Shown one piece after another: positions 1-11,935 of a DNA stretch of 64,000 bases. Each line of letters begins with the position of its first letter. The first letter of the stretch is position 1. The notes under the pieces are model-generated. The model was not told the origin of the DNA, did no database searches, and saw only the letters and a program-made list of their open reading frames with translations. Source of the DNA: Xiphias gladius. Lineage: Eukaryota > Chordata > Actinopteri > Istiophoriformes > Xiphiidae. The translations under genes and the position numbers were made by a program. The stretch covers positions 470,948 through 534,947 of the forward strand of contig NC_053403.1 in the NCBI RefSeq assembly GCF_016859285.1. Direction: 5' to 3'.

Positions 1-3000
1 TCCAAGCTCTATGATAACCATCTGGGCAAGAACAAAATGTTTGAGAAGCCGAGGGCAGCAAAGGGGAAAGCAGAGGCTCATTTTGCCCTGGTTCACTATG
101 CTGGTACGGTGGACTACAACATCGGCGGCTGGCTGGTCAAAAACAAAGACCCCCTGAATGAAACTGTGGTCGGTCTTTACCAGAAATCCTCTCTGAAGCT
201 CCTCAGTCTGCTGTTTTCTAGTTACTCAGGAGCTGACGGTGGTGACAAGGGAGCTGGCAAAGGAGCCAAGAAGAAAGGCTCGTCTTTCCAGACGGTGTCT
301 GCACTTCACAGGGAAAACCTCAACAAGCTGATGAACAACCTGAAGACCACACATCCCCACTTTGTTCGCTGTCTGATTCCTAATGAGAAGAAAACTCCAG
401 GAGTCATGGACAACTGCCTTGTGATGCACCAGCTACGCTGTAACGGTGTCCTGGAAGGCATAAGGATCTGCAGGAAGGGTTTCCCAAATAGGGTGCTCTA
501 TGGTGACTTCAAACAGCGGTACAGGATCCTCAATGCCTCTGCCATCCCTGAGGGTCAGTTCATGGACTGTAAGAAAAGTGCTGAAAAGTTGCTGGGATCA
601 CTGGACATCGACCACACTCAGTACAAGTTTGGCCACACAAAGGTTTTCTTTAAAGCTGGTCTGCTCGGAACACTGGAGGAGATGCGAGATGAGCAACTTT
701 CTCGAATCATCACCAGGATCCAGGCTAATGCCCGGGCACTCCTCATGAGGGCACAGTTTGCAAAGTTAGTGGAACGTAGAGATGCTCTGATGGTTATCCA
801 GTGGAACCTTCGCTCTTTCCTGGGTGTAAAGAACTGGCCCTGGATGAAGCTCTTCTTCAAGATCAAACCCCTGCTGAAGAGTGCTGAGTCTGAGAAAGAG
901 ATGGCCAACATGAAGGATGAGTTCAACAAGTTGAAAGAAGCTCTGGAGAAATCAGAAGCAAGACGAAAGGAACTAGAGGAGAAAATAGTGACTCTTCTCC
1001 AAGAGAAGAATGATCTGACTCTGCAGATTCAGTCTGAACAGGATACTCTGACAGACGCTGAAGAACGCTGCGAACAGCTTATAAAGAGCAAGATTCAACT
1101 GGAGGCCAAGCTGAAAGAGATGACAGAAAGACTTGAAGATGAAGAAGAGCTGAATGCAGATCTCACTGCTAAGAAACGCAAGCTTGAGGATGAATGCTCC
1201 GAGTTGAAGAAAGATATAGATGACCTGGAGCTGACCTTGGCCAAGGTGGAGAAAGAGAAACACGCTACAGAGAATAAGGTGAAAAACCTAACGGAGGAGA
1301 TGGCTTCCCAGGATGAGAACATCATGAAGCTGACCAAAGAGAAGAAGGCACTGCAGGAGGCTCACCAGCAGACACTGGATGACCTTCAGAGTGAAGAGGA
1401 CAAAGCCAACAGCCTATCCAAAGCTAAAGCTAAGCTGGAGCAACAGGTGGACGATCTGGAGGGTTCGCTGGAGCAAGAGAAGAAAGTCAGGATGGACCTC
1501 GAGCGCTCAAAGAGGAAGCTTGAAGGAGACCTGAAGCTGACCCAGGAGAGTTTGATGGACTTGGAGAATGACAAACAACAGCTGGAGGAAAAGCTCAAGA
1601 AAAAAGACTTTGAGATTGCCCAGTTCAATTCAAGACTAGAGGACGAGCAGGTGTCTTCAGTTCAGCTCCAGAAGAAGCTGAAAGAAAACCAGGCGAGAAT
1701 TGAGGAGCTGGAAGAGGAATTGGATGCTGAGCGTGCAGCCCGGGCAAAAGTTGAAAAGCAGCGCTCCGATCTTTCCCGTGAGCTGGAGGACATCAGTGAA
1801 CGTCTAGAGGAAGCAGGTGGAGCAACATCCGCTCAGGTGGAGCTGAATAAGAAGAGAGACACAGAGTTTCAGAAGCTGCGTCGGGAGCTGGAGGAATCCA
1901 CCCTCCACCATGAGGCAACCGCTGCCGCCCTGAGGAAGAAACATGCTGACAGTGTTGCTGAACTGGGCGAACAGATTGATAACCTGCAGCGTGTGAAGCA
2001 GAAGCTGGAGAAAGAGAAGAGTGAGCTGAAGTTGGAGCTGGATGACTTGTCTTCTAACATGGAGAGTGTGGTGAAGGCCAAATCAAACATTGAGAAGATG
2101 TGCCGTTCAATGGAAGACAACATGAATGAGTACAAGAGTAAATATGAGGAGGCTCAACGAACCATCAATGACTTGACTACCCAGAGGGCCAAGCTGCTCA
2201 CTGAGAATGGTGAGTTTGGACGTCAGCTGGAGGAGAAAGAGTGTCTGATATCACAGCTGACCAGAGGAAAGAATTCGTACAACCAGCAAGTAGAAGATCT
2301 ACGCAGACAGCTGGAAGAGGAAGTCAAGGCGAAGAATGCCCTCGCCCACGCTGTACAGTCTGCTCGTCATGACTGTGATCTGCTCCGAGAACAGTTTGAA
2401 GAAGAGCAGGAAGCCAAGGCTGAGCTGCAGAGAGCTCTGTCCAAATCCAACACAGAGGTTTCGGCATGGAGGACAAAATATGAAACTGATGGGATCCAGA
2501 GAACAGAGGAGCTGGAGGAAGCAAAGAAGAAGTTGGTTCAGAGACTGCAGGAAGCCGAGGAGGCCACTGAAGCTGGGAATGCAAAGTGTTCATCGCTTGA
2601 GAAGACCAAGCACCGTCTCCAAAATGAGATAGAAGACCTGATGCTGGACCTTGAGAGATCCAATGCAGCATCTGCAGCACTGGACAAGAAGCAAAGAGCC
2701 TTTGACAAAGTCTTGGCAGAGTGGAAGCAGAAGTTTGAGGAGTCACAGTGTGAGCTGGAGGCCTCCCAGAAGGAGGCTCGGTCTCTGAGCACTGAACTCT
2801 TCAAACTCAGAAACGCCTATGAAGAGTGTCTGGATCAACTTGAGACGATGAAGAGAGAGAACAAAAACCTCCAAGAGGAGATCTCTGACCTCACTGACCA
2901 GCTGGGGGAGGGCGGAAGGAGTGCCCATGAACTGGAGAAGATCCGGAAGCAACTTGAACAAGAAAAGGCCGAGCTCCAGTCGGCACTGGAGGAGGCAGAA

Positions 3001-4164
3001 GGTTCCCTGGAACACGAAGAGAGCAAGATCCTGCGAGCCCAACTCGAGTTCAACCAAGTGAAGGCCGACATGGAGCGGAAAGTGGCTGAGAAAGACGAGG
3101 AAATGGAGCAGGCCAAGAGAAACTACCAACGCGTGCTTGAGTCACTTCAGTCCTCTCTGGAATCTGAAACCAGGAGCCGCAATGAGGCCCTGAGAGTCAA
3201 GAAGAAGATGGAAGGTGACCTGAATGAGATGGAAATTCAGCTCAGCCAAGCTAACAGGCAGGCAGCCGACACCCAGAAACAGCTCAAGAGCCTCCAGGCA
3301 TTCCTGAAGGACACTCAGCTGCAGTTGGACGATGCACAGCACGGCAACGACGACCTGAGAGAGAACATCGCTCTCCTGGAACGACGAAACAACCTGATCC
3401 AGGCTGAGCTGGAGGAAGTGAGGGCTGCCCTCGAGCAGACGGAAAGAAGTCGGAAACTTTCCGAACAGGAGCTGACTGACGCAACAGAGCGAATGCAACT
3501 TCTGCACTCCCAGAACACCAGCCTGATCAACCAGAAGAAGAAGCATGAAGCAGACCTCCTCCACCTGCAGAATGAGATGGAGGAGGCCATACAGGAGAAC
3601 CGCAACGCTGAGGAGAAGGCGAAGAAGGCCATCACAGATGCAGCCATGATGGCTGAAGAGCTGAAGAAGGAGCAGGACACCAGTGCCCATCTAGAGCGCA
3701 TGAAGAAAAACATGGAGCAGACCATCAAAGACCTGCAGCACCGTCTAGATGAGGCTGAGCAGATCGCCATGAAGGGCGGCAAGAAACAGGTCCAGAAACT
3801 TGAGGGTCGCATCAAAGAGCTTGAGAACGAGCTTGAGGCGGAGCAGAAGAGGGGAACAGAGTCTATCAAAGGGGTTCGCAAGTATGAACGTCGCATCAAG
3901 GAACTCACCTACCAGACCGAGGAAGACCGTAAGAACATGGCCCGACTCCAGGACCTAGTGGACAAACTGCAGCTGAAGGTCAAGTCCTACAAACATGCAG
4001 CTGAGGAGGCAGAGGAGGCGGCAAACACCAACATGGCCAAACTCCGAAAACTGCAGCATGAGCTGGAGGAGGCTGAGGAGAGAGCCGACATTGCTGAGTC
4101 ACAGGTGAACAAGCTGAGGGCCAAGACCAGGGACGGATCCTCCAAGAAGGGCCTGGATGAGTGA
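1..4164 (+). CDS. Sarcomeric myosin heavy chain, slow/cardiac type, C-terminal 1,387 codons without introns (5' end outside window)
   Basis: The frame is open from base 1 to the TGA at 4162-4164, so the gene begins before the window; the first internal ATG at 37 is not the start. Myosin II heavy chain is the actin-activated ATPase and filament protein of muscle. In order I see the end of the motor domain (Lys/Gly-rich loop 2 near residues 77-93, then the conserved [20 protein letters not shown] segment), the converter, two IQ-type light-chain helices near residues 237-275, the KNWPWMK/KIKPLLK junction, and an unbroken heptad coiled-coil rod to a C-terminus ending KKGLDE. Residues such as [14 protein letters not shown] and [18 protein letters not shown] resemble MYH6/MYH7 and slow isoforms more than fast skeletal ones. 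About 550 N-terminal residues are missing. Family genes normally carry many introns in this part; here there are none, and there is no frameshift or stop. That suggests a retrogene-like or intron-purged copy under selection. The exact paralogue is not assigned. Confidence 0.93.
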   Translation, partial: SKLYDNHLGKNKMFEKPRAAKGKAEAHFALVHYAGTVDYNIGGWLVKNKDPLNETVVGLYQKSSLKLLSLLFSSYSGADGGDKGAGKGAKKKGSSFQTVSALHRENLNKLMNNLKTTHPHFVRCLIPNEKKTPGVMDNCLVMHQLRCNGVLEGIRICRKGFPNRVLYGDFKQRYRILNASAIPEGQFMDCKKSAEKLLGSLDIDHTQYKFGHTKVFFKAGLLGTLEEMRDEQLSRIITRIQANARALLMRAQFAKLVERRDALMVIQWNLRSFLGVKNWPWMKLFFKIKPLLKSAESEKEMANMKDEFNKLKEALEKSEARRKELEEKIVTLLQEKNDLTLQIQSEQDTLTDAEERCEQLIKSKIQLEAKLKEMTERLEDEEELNADLTAKKRKLEDECSELKKDIDDLELTLAKVEKEKHATENKVKNLTEEMASQDENIMKLTKEKKALQEAHQQTLDDLQSEEDKANSLSKAKAKLEQQVDDLEGSLEQEKKVRMDLERSKRKLEGDLKLTQESLMDLENDKQQLEEKLKKKDFEIAQFNSRLEDEQVSSVQLQKKLKENQARIEELEEELDAERAARAKVEKQRSDLSRELEDISERLEEAGGATSAQVELNKKRDTEFQKLRRELEESTLHHEATAAALRKKHADSVAELGEQIDNLQRVKQKLEKEKSELKLELDDLSSNMESVVKAKSNIEKMCRSMEDNMNEYKSKYEEAQRTINDLTTQRAKLLTENGEFGRQLEEKECLISQLTRGKNSYNQQVEDLRRQLEEEVKAKNALAHAVQSARHDCDLLREQFEEEQEAKAELQRALSKSNTEVSAWRTKYETDGIQRTEELEEAKKKLVQRLQEAEEATEAGNAKCSSLEKTKHRLQNEIEDLMLDLERSNAASAALDKKQRAFDKVLAEWKQKFEESQCELEASQKEARSLSTELFKLRNAYEECLDQLETMKRENKNLQEEISDLTDQLGEGGRSAHELEKIRKQLEQEKAELQSALEEAEGSLEHEESKILRAQLEFNQVKADMERKVAEKDEEMEQAKRNYQRVLESLQSSLESETRSRNEALRVKKKMEGDLNEMEIQLSQANRQAADTQKQLKSLQAFLKDTQLQLDDAQHGNDDLRENIALLERRNNLIQAELEEVRAALEQTERSRKLSEQELTDATERMQLLHSQNTSLINQKKKHEADLLHLQNEMEEAIQENRNAEEKAKKAITDAAMMAEELKKEQDTSAHLERMKKNMEQTIKDLQHRLDEAEQIAMKGGKKQVQKLEGRIKELENELEAEQKRGTESIKGVRKYERRIKELTYQTEEDRKNMARLQDLVDKLQLKVKSYKHAAEEAEEAANTNMAKLRKLQHELEEAEERADIAESQVNKLRAKTRDGSSKKGLDE

Positions 4165-4492
4165 AGAAATCCCAGAGTCAACATCACAGGTGTGTTCGTT
4201 AGGACCAAATAATCACTCTGTGAGACGTGTACAGATTTAACGAGCAGCAAAGATTTGCAAATTTTGTCAGTGTATCAAAAACCTTGTTTTGCCTACAAAC
4301 AATGTTTTTTTTGTGTTTGTAACTTGACGACAGTTAAGCCTTGAAGTTACAGTGAGTCTGTAGTTTTTTATTTTTACATAATGTCCCCTGTCTCTCCTCA
4401 TTAATCTCTGTGAATCTGTGTTGATTGACAGGTGTTCCTGTGTCTGGCTGACTGGCAGGATGCAGCTGAAAGTGAAAGCTATGGTTGTTTAT

Positions 4493-4560
4493 CATCATCA
4501 TTATTATTATTATCATTATTATTATTATCATTATTATTATCATTATTATTATTATTATTA
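4493..4560. repeat. (ATT/ATC)n trinucleotide repeat
   Basis: Read directly: alternating runs of attattatt and atcatt over about 68 bases in the myosin 3' flank. Confidence 0.9.
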
Positions 4561-5799
4561 GTGTAGTGTTAATTACTAATAACTGGTCATTTTAAATCGA
4601 ACAAGACAAGCGCTCAGTTAAGATACACTCTCTGAATTTGTTGAAACGCACAACGTCACGGACATGTAACTAAAACCAGGGAGTGTGTGTCTGAAGGTTC
4701 CCTGTGGAGTTTTGACCATTGGTGCTGCTGTTAGGAATATTTCAAAAAACAGGTCTCTGTACTGTTTGTATCTCGTGTGCACATGTACGAGGATGGCGGT
4801 TAGGAGGAGACCAGAGGAGAAAATGTCAGCCGTCTTTAAACCCTCCTCCATGTTTGTAGTCAGTTTCACCAGTTAATCAACTGAAGCGTCGATACTGTGT
4901 GTTCACCTGCAGGTTAATGAAAACGGTGGTCAAACTGTTGACCTGATCCACGTTTGAGTGTTTTGGTGTCGACCGAGTTTCTTTCTCTCGTGTCTTAACT
5001 TGCCAGCGTCTGTTTCTCTGAATGATAAATAAAATGATAAACGTTTGAAAATCCCAGAGGTGGTGTGACAACACTTCCTCAGTCAGAATCCTCAAACACT
5101 CTTTGAACCCCCAGGATGAAAAAATATTCCGTCTGCTGCAAAAGAAAAAAGATTTTAAATACGTGAAAAACATGTTAAACATGTGACTGTTTCCTCCAAA
5201 CAAAGACGGGAGTTGGACATAACATCCGAGGACTCTGGAAATCCAGCAGAAAGTGATGTCAAACCACCTCCAGGGTTAATTATTTTTCAGAAGAACCGAT
5301 CCCGAGTTCTGTGACTCTCTTGAATAAGCAGAATTTTCTGTGGCATAAGGTTTAAGAGTTGAAGGTCCAAGGCTGTTAGCAAACAGCACACTGATTCTGA
5401 AACAGAGTCGGTGTCCAGGTAGTTCACAAATAATGTGTTTTTGAATTTAATGCCACAACTCCGCGGGGTCTCTGCCCTCAAAGACTCCAACTCATCCAGG
5501 AACCAACAGCTTTTATCGTTCATCACGGGGAGCATCATGTTTCCCTGCAGCACAGATCTCGTTCTGTAAACAGTTAGTCTGAGTGTCATTTCCTGTTCAA
5601 GATAACTTTGAGGTTAAATGTACACAAACATAATTTGGACTCACTTCTAATTCTCTTGAAGGTTTCAGTCATTCCACCAGATTCCAGCCTGGAAGGAAGA
5701 TCGGTGCCAGAATATTATAAAATATGAAACTGTGACCTTTTGGCGCTTCATGCAGAGCTGAAGATGAGTTTATTACAAACTGTCATTAATCTGCAGAGA

Positions 5800-5805
5800 A
5801 ATAAA
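5800..5805 (+). terminator. Candidate poly(A) signal of the myosin heavy chain transcript
   Basis: AATAAA followed within about 30 bases by a GT-rich stretch (gttctgtctgttgag). An alternative AATAAA sits at 5028-5033. A 3' UTR of 0.9-1.6 kb would be long for a muscle myosin, so neither is certain. Confidence 0.3.
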
Positions 5806-7130
5806 GTCACTGCTGAGCACTGAGAGCTGTTCTGTCTGTTGAGTCCTCTTTATCTGATGAGAACCCTGATTGGTCAGTTCATGTATTCTCTGGGGATTAT
5901 CAGCGCTCTACAAGTTGAGACACGACAAAAACGGGTTTCCAGACAGAGTCAATCAGTTAGGGATTCCCCAGAAATAATTTAGTTGCATGTTGACACAAAA
6001 ACCACATGTGAGGCGGCACCTATGCTACGCGGCACTTTGGAGGTGGAGGTCAGGTCCGGTCCCCTTTAGAATCCCCTGAAGTCATCACTAGTGTGGCGGA
6101 GGACCGTGCTGGTCCTGAACCGTATCGGTTGGAGCCTCAGTAAAGCCCGAAACCGAGGCTCTCGGAGCCGAGCGCGTAGTTAGAATAACACTCTCTGAAA
6201 AATGCTGATTGCAAATGTAGGTAGCAGCGTGTTGGTATCGAGGGACCTGCTGCCGTCTGCAGCCACTCCCGAGCCACATGAGGGTCTGAGGGGACAGACT
6301 GCGGTCCGGTGGTGCCGCTGCAGCCGTCACAAGCGCAAGTCTAAACCGCTTCACCAAAACTGGGACATACTAAGTAGAGGGTTAGAGAAACATAGCGTAG
6401 ACTCCTGGGAATGATGAGTCTGGATCAGTGTATATTTGAAAATGCCGTTTCACAGACTCCCACTCAAGGACGGGTGCTGGGGGAGGTGGGCCGCCCCCCT
6501 CTGATTAAAGGGCGTTACCTTTCTTTTTTTAATATAAATGTCATGATGCGAAGGAGTCCCAACGCTGGACTCTATGTCAGCATCGGCCTCGCCGTGTTCA
6601 GGATGATTTAAAACAGTAGGTGTCGTGTTGAGCCATTTTCCTTTTCAATGAAAAGCCCATTTTTATAACTTTAGAAGGAAACGTCAGCAGGGAAGAGCTT
6701 CATCACAGCTCAGTCACATCATTTCGTTTACAGCTCGACACCCAGGCACCTGCAGCACTAACAGTTACTTTGACAGTGTTGCTCCCACGTCAGTGTTAAA
6801 TGCGTTGATTTGATCGACTCCGCCCTCTGCTGCTGCACCTGAGCAGGTGAAACAGTATCTATGATGCATTTACACGTGTTCACTTCAAACACAGACCAAA
6901 GCTGGAAACGCAACAATGAGCTCAGAGCATCAAATATTCTCTGGTGTTTCTAAACAACACCCTTTTATTTTGAACACGTAATTCTGGCGCTTCCGGTCCG
7001 TGTCGACCCAGTGGAACTTGACGCAGATCGGTCTGAGTATGAGTCTGTGGAGGACTCCAGATGCGGATCCAGATGAGGATGATGGAGGGACCGGGAAGCC
7101 GACGGATCTCCGCCTCCCGGCTCTGAGTGA

Positions 7131-7994
<864 letters not shown>

Positions 7995-8500
7995 AAGTTC
8001 CGTTACTGAGGGAAAGTGCCGGGATATCAGAGGCTGTTTGCAAAATGAAACGTCACTTTATTGATTACTGTAGAAAATAACGAACCCGGTGGGTCATTAC
8101 ACCGACTCTGCCATATCTTCAGTGGATTTCTGTCTTATTGATCTTTTCTGTTTGATCCCAGGAGCTTATTTATGAATGAGAACTGATTATTTTCTTAGGT
8201 TTTTAACTTTTAACTATTCTCTCTCCGTGTGTATGTGATGTTGTGTGTCCAGTTAATCTGCTCATGTAAGGATTTGAACATTTCTGTGACACTACTTCTC
8301 ACCATGGACACATTTTGCCTCTACTCTGTTACTTTAGTCTCATTATGTCTCGTTGATTCTGTGGCTTGTCTCCAGCAGAGACTGACGTTTGCTCTCCGGT
8401 CTCTCTAGTGGCTACTGATGTTTAACCGAAGCAGAAACAGAAAAACAACCCGTTCCTCATCAACGTGAAGTTTTCCGACTGTTAAATGGACAATTTTAGT

Positions 8501-8506
8501 AATAAA
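8501..8506 (+). terminator. Poly(A) signal of inafm2
   Basis: AATAAA about 0.5 kb after the inafm2 stop, followed by a T/GT-rich stretch (ctttttcagattccgtcgtg). It is the first AATAAA after the CDS in this orientation. Confidence 0.6.
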
Positions 8507-8529
8507 TCTACTTTTTCAGATTCCGTCGT

Positions 8530-10395
8530 GCTCTCATTTGGAAAAAACTGAAACCTCGATGGTGATCGGTGATCAATCAGGTCACCTGGCGCTGTAGCTG
8601 GCCCTTCATAAAGGTTCTTACCCCTTTAATCCCGTTAAACCACACAGATTAAAAGCCTTGAATATAACAGAATCCATCCATTAATGCAAAACGCTTGTTG
8701 AACTCACACTTCTTAACATTTCTCACAGTCTGTCTCTATTTGATGACTCATCTGCAGTCGTCTCTGTTGGGTTCCAGCAAACGGAGGAAACAGTCCCACG
8801 TCAGACACGTCTTAAATGACCTGCCGCGAGATTAAAGCCCAGCAGAGTCCGTCTCCTCGGGACTCGACTGTCCTTTACCCTGCTGAGAGACGCCTCTCGG
8901 TCTCCGATTCTCATCAGTCAGTGTCAGGTCCGGTTTCCGCCTGAGAGGACTCTGAACTGGATGGAAACAGGAAGCAAGAGAAGGCAGTTCAGTCTCATTA
9001 CTGCATTAGCTGTTTTTAGACTAGTGACTGTAAATCCTGTCTACTTCACATCCTGACCAGCATTTTCCAAAACCTCACAGACTCCACTACTTTTCCGAGG
9101 GAAGTAGAATAATAATAATAATAGAAATAATAAACTTTATTTAACAATGATAACTAGTATTTTACAGAGGGAAGCAAAGATTAAACTGCAATAAAACTGG
9201 ATAAGTTGCCCAAAATAAAAATAAATATAAACAAATGTAAGAAAACACAAACAATGACATCAGACTAAAACTATGATAAAATGCAATAAAAGGCCTTTTT
9301 TGAAGGGCAGGTCAGAGCTCAAAGTCCTGGCGAATAAACTGTAGGTAGAAGTAGGATTAGCGTCAGCGCTCACCACCGCCGAGTCCGGCGAGGTCCGTCT
9401 GTCGGCGGAGACGTGACTCACAAGGCTGCGCGTCAGCAAACGTGCCTACTTGTACGAATGTGACATGTTTTTACTTTTCTGGAAAAGTCCCTGTGACCAC
9501 AGACCCTCAGGGCCCCCCGAAGGGACCCCTAGTTTCCTGAGTGGCAATTGCTTTGTGGTAATTTGAGCCCGAGTTGTTGTTACTTGAGGACCACGTAGGA
9601 CTGGGACAAAGAAAAGAGCAAAACAAGGTCGCCGTTTTAGTTAACAACAAAAAAATGGCATTGTCTCGACAGTTCAACAATTGTTGTTTTAGTTAAACCT
9701 TGAAAACCAGATACGAAATCTGACGAACAAAGTCTGTCAGTAAAAGTGTACCTCATCTGTAGAGTCTAGCTGACTGACTACAGTCCTTACGCTCCCTCTC
9801 CTGCTTCTCCACTCTGGCTGTCAGCTGCTCTTCTTCTGTTGATTCAAAAGACCCTCTCCGCCCGACCAGACCACAGACCGCCAAACACGACCAGAGACCA
9901 ACTGGACATCAATTCAACCCGAGGACGACTGGACCGACAGCAGGGGGGGAGACCATGTGGACTGAAAGCCTGAAACGCTCAGACCATTTATGACCCTGGG
10001 ACTGAGGACAAACACCAGAGAATACTGGACCAAGCCAGGACTAAAACACCGGCGGATGGGACCAAAAATAAGAAAAGGTCATTAACAAATGGCAAAAAAC
10101 CAGTAACTTTGTTTTACACAGCTGTTCCAGGCCCGAGGCTTTGGCTTTAGGTTTTATTCTAGTTTACGTATATTTATGTGCAAATGTGAAATAATTATTA
10201 AAATAAACACAAGCAGAAGGGACAGAAGGACCCACAGATGAAAGACGAAAGAACTTCATAAAAACAAATTGACCTGACGTGTTGTAGAACCCGTCAGCTC
10301 TGCAGGTTTTTCAGAGGACGGCTCCAACATCTTGGTACGAAAACCTCAAGGTTTCTGACTACAATGTGGATTCCCACCTCCACGGCCTCCTCCAC
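8530..10395. other. Intergenic DNA between inafm2 and the C1q remnant
   Basis: No coding signal recognised. An AT-rich stretch at 9108-9300 (aataataataat, then aaactttattta and many A runs) looks like the tail of a decayed dispersed element. Confidence 0.5.
9108..9300. repeat. AT-rich decayed dispersed-repeat tail
   Basis: An (AAT)n run followed by aataaactttattta and an A-rich stretch, a layout often seen at 3' ends of teleost retroposons. Family not assigned. Confidence 0.35.
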
Positions 10396-11007
10396 CTACA
10401 CGGGGAAGACGGGGAAGCTGCTGAAAGTGCTGACTCTGCTCTGGTCAGAGATGCTGGTGCTTGACCAGAGGACGGGCCACAGCCGGCCCCCCTCCTCCAG
10501 GACCGGCGTCATGCCGTTGGAGTCGGCACCATCGTGACCCACAGTGTTGTAGATGGCGAACAACGTTCTCCCCGTTCCTCAGCACTGCCGCGTTCAGGGA
10601 CCCCAAGATTCCAACGCTGCCGGTGAACTGGATGTAGTAGAGTCCCTTTGTGAGCGCTGCGAAGACGCCTGCAGACGATGAACAGGTGTCTGGTTTGAAA
10701 CACTGTCACGCCAGGAAGAGAAACTCGTCCTGGTTTCAGAGACAGTCTTCCTGGTTCTGTTAAACCTGACTTGTACCTGCGTCTGGATGGCATGCGTTGC
10801 CCATGTTTGTCGTCACCCTCTTGAACACCGGCGGGGTGTCGGTGTTAAAGGGCCCCGATGGGTCCGGACATTTTCATGTGGATTCAGTATTACAATGAGC
10901 TGCTGCAGCAGACCTCCCCCCTCTTCATTTCCTTCTGTTGCTGACTCCGCCTGAAGCCCAACCAGACCCCAGACCCCCAACACCGCCAGAGTCCAGCCGG
11001 ACACCAT
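10396..11007 (-). pseudogene. C1q-domain secreted protein gene, broken by frameshifts
   Basis: C1q-domain proteins are secreted, trimerising recognition or signalling proteins, much expanded in fish. On the minus strand an ATG at 11007 opens a typical signal peptide (MVSGWTLAVLGVWGLVGLQA). In another frame the same exon reads GPFNTDTPPVFKRV and ends NACHPDA at 10777 before a GT donor. After a 108-bp intron (10669-10776) the next exon reads GVFAALTKGLYYIQFTGSV, the classic start of the C1q jelly-roll. The intron phase joins Ala-Gly-Val-Phe exactly as in the family. One extra base near 10558 shifts the frame; the shifted frame continues as AIYNTVGHDGADSNGMT and ends STFSSFPVFPV at TAG 10396-10398. 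At least two frame disruptions are therefore present: signal peptide versus domain, and mid-domain. A sequencing error could explain one of them, so a living gene is not fully excluded. Confidence 0.72.
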
Positions 11008-11202
11008 CTAAGCCCGAGGACAACCAGACTGTGCGATGCAGTCTCCGTTTGAACAACGTGAAGTTTGTCGGACTTTGATCCTGACAAAAGGACTGAAAAG
11101 TCACGTGTTGATCGTGTTGATCCCGTGATTTACTGTTAATTCTTCCGACACGAACTGGTTCCTCTGCAGAACAGGTTGGCTGACGTTACAGGAGTTTCCT
11201 GT

Positions 11203-11935
11203 GCGGCAGCGGTGGAGGAAGTTCTCTGGTCCTTCAAATTGTAAAAATACTGTGTTACAAGTAAAAGTCCTGCATCGAACATGTTACTACAGTAAAGGTA
11301 TGTGAGTATAATCAGGGAAAGGTACCCACGGTCTTAAACAGAAAAATGACCCGCGTGTGTAGATTTTTATCACTGATGCGTTCATGTTTACGCAGCATCT
11401 TCTTTTAGACCAACCTGCAACACCTGATTTTTTTCATTACTCATTAATCTACTGATTATTTTCTTCATTAATTCATTGTTTGATTTGAAAAATTCAGAAA
11501 ATAGAGACAAATGCTGTCACATCCCATCAGACGCCAAAGTGACACCTTCAATGTTTGTTTCTTCCAAACCTCAAAAATAAATTAAGAAATATTAAAATAA
11601 TTAAAAGAAAAGCGGCAAATCCTCACGCTTGGGTTAGGGCTGTCTCCTGAGACGTTACAAACATGAAAGATGACTTAAATTGTAATCAAAATAGTTGCCA
11701 ATCAATCAATTCATTGATTATCGCTATAGTTTCTGCTCCAGCATTTACCGTTGGGTAGTTTTATCTTTACCAAAGGATCATATTTTATAAGTTCTTCATG
11801 TCTTGTGTGTAAATAACTGGTCGCCATGTGCGTCAGATAAACGTGGCAAGAAAGGAAAATACTCAGGTGAAGCAGAAGTGCCTCCAATTTGTACTGAAAT
11901 TCAGTACTTGAGTTAATGTACTTTCCACCTCTGCT
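11203..11935. mobile_element. MITE-like dispersed repeat ('tactcaagta' family), about 0.73 kb
   Basis: The left end has gcagcggtggaggaagt followed by acaagtaaaagtcctgcat. The right end has cagtacttgagttaatgt followed by actttccacctctg. These are inverted versions of one terminal pattern (GGTGGAAAGT...ACTTTCCACC type). Related stretches occur at 23181-23345 and 56720-56805, so the element is multicopy. It resembles a nonautonomous DNA transposon common in percomorph fish as I remember it; the superfamily is not proven. Confidence 0.55.

Larger units (their letters stand above)
4165..6930. other. Intergenic DNA downstream of the myosin gene
   Basis: No gene recognised. It should hold the myosin 3' UTR. 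Polyadenylation-like AATAAA hexamers occur at 5028-5033 and 5800-5805, the latter followed by a GT-rich stretch. No oligo(A) tract typical of a fresh processed copy follows the stop codon. A trinucleotide repeat lies at 4493-4560. The minus strand near 6170-6300 has a short translation faintly like a THAP zinc finger, which is not enough to call. Confidence 0.6.

Noticed and set aside
226-4250. Many 60-200-codon frames antisense to or shifted within the myosin sequence
   Set aside because: They are shadows of the coiled-coil codon pattern: antisense reading of Glu/Lys/Leu codons avoids stops. No domains or own signals.
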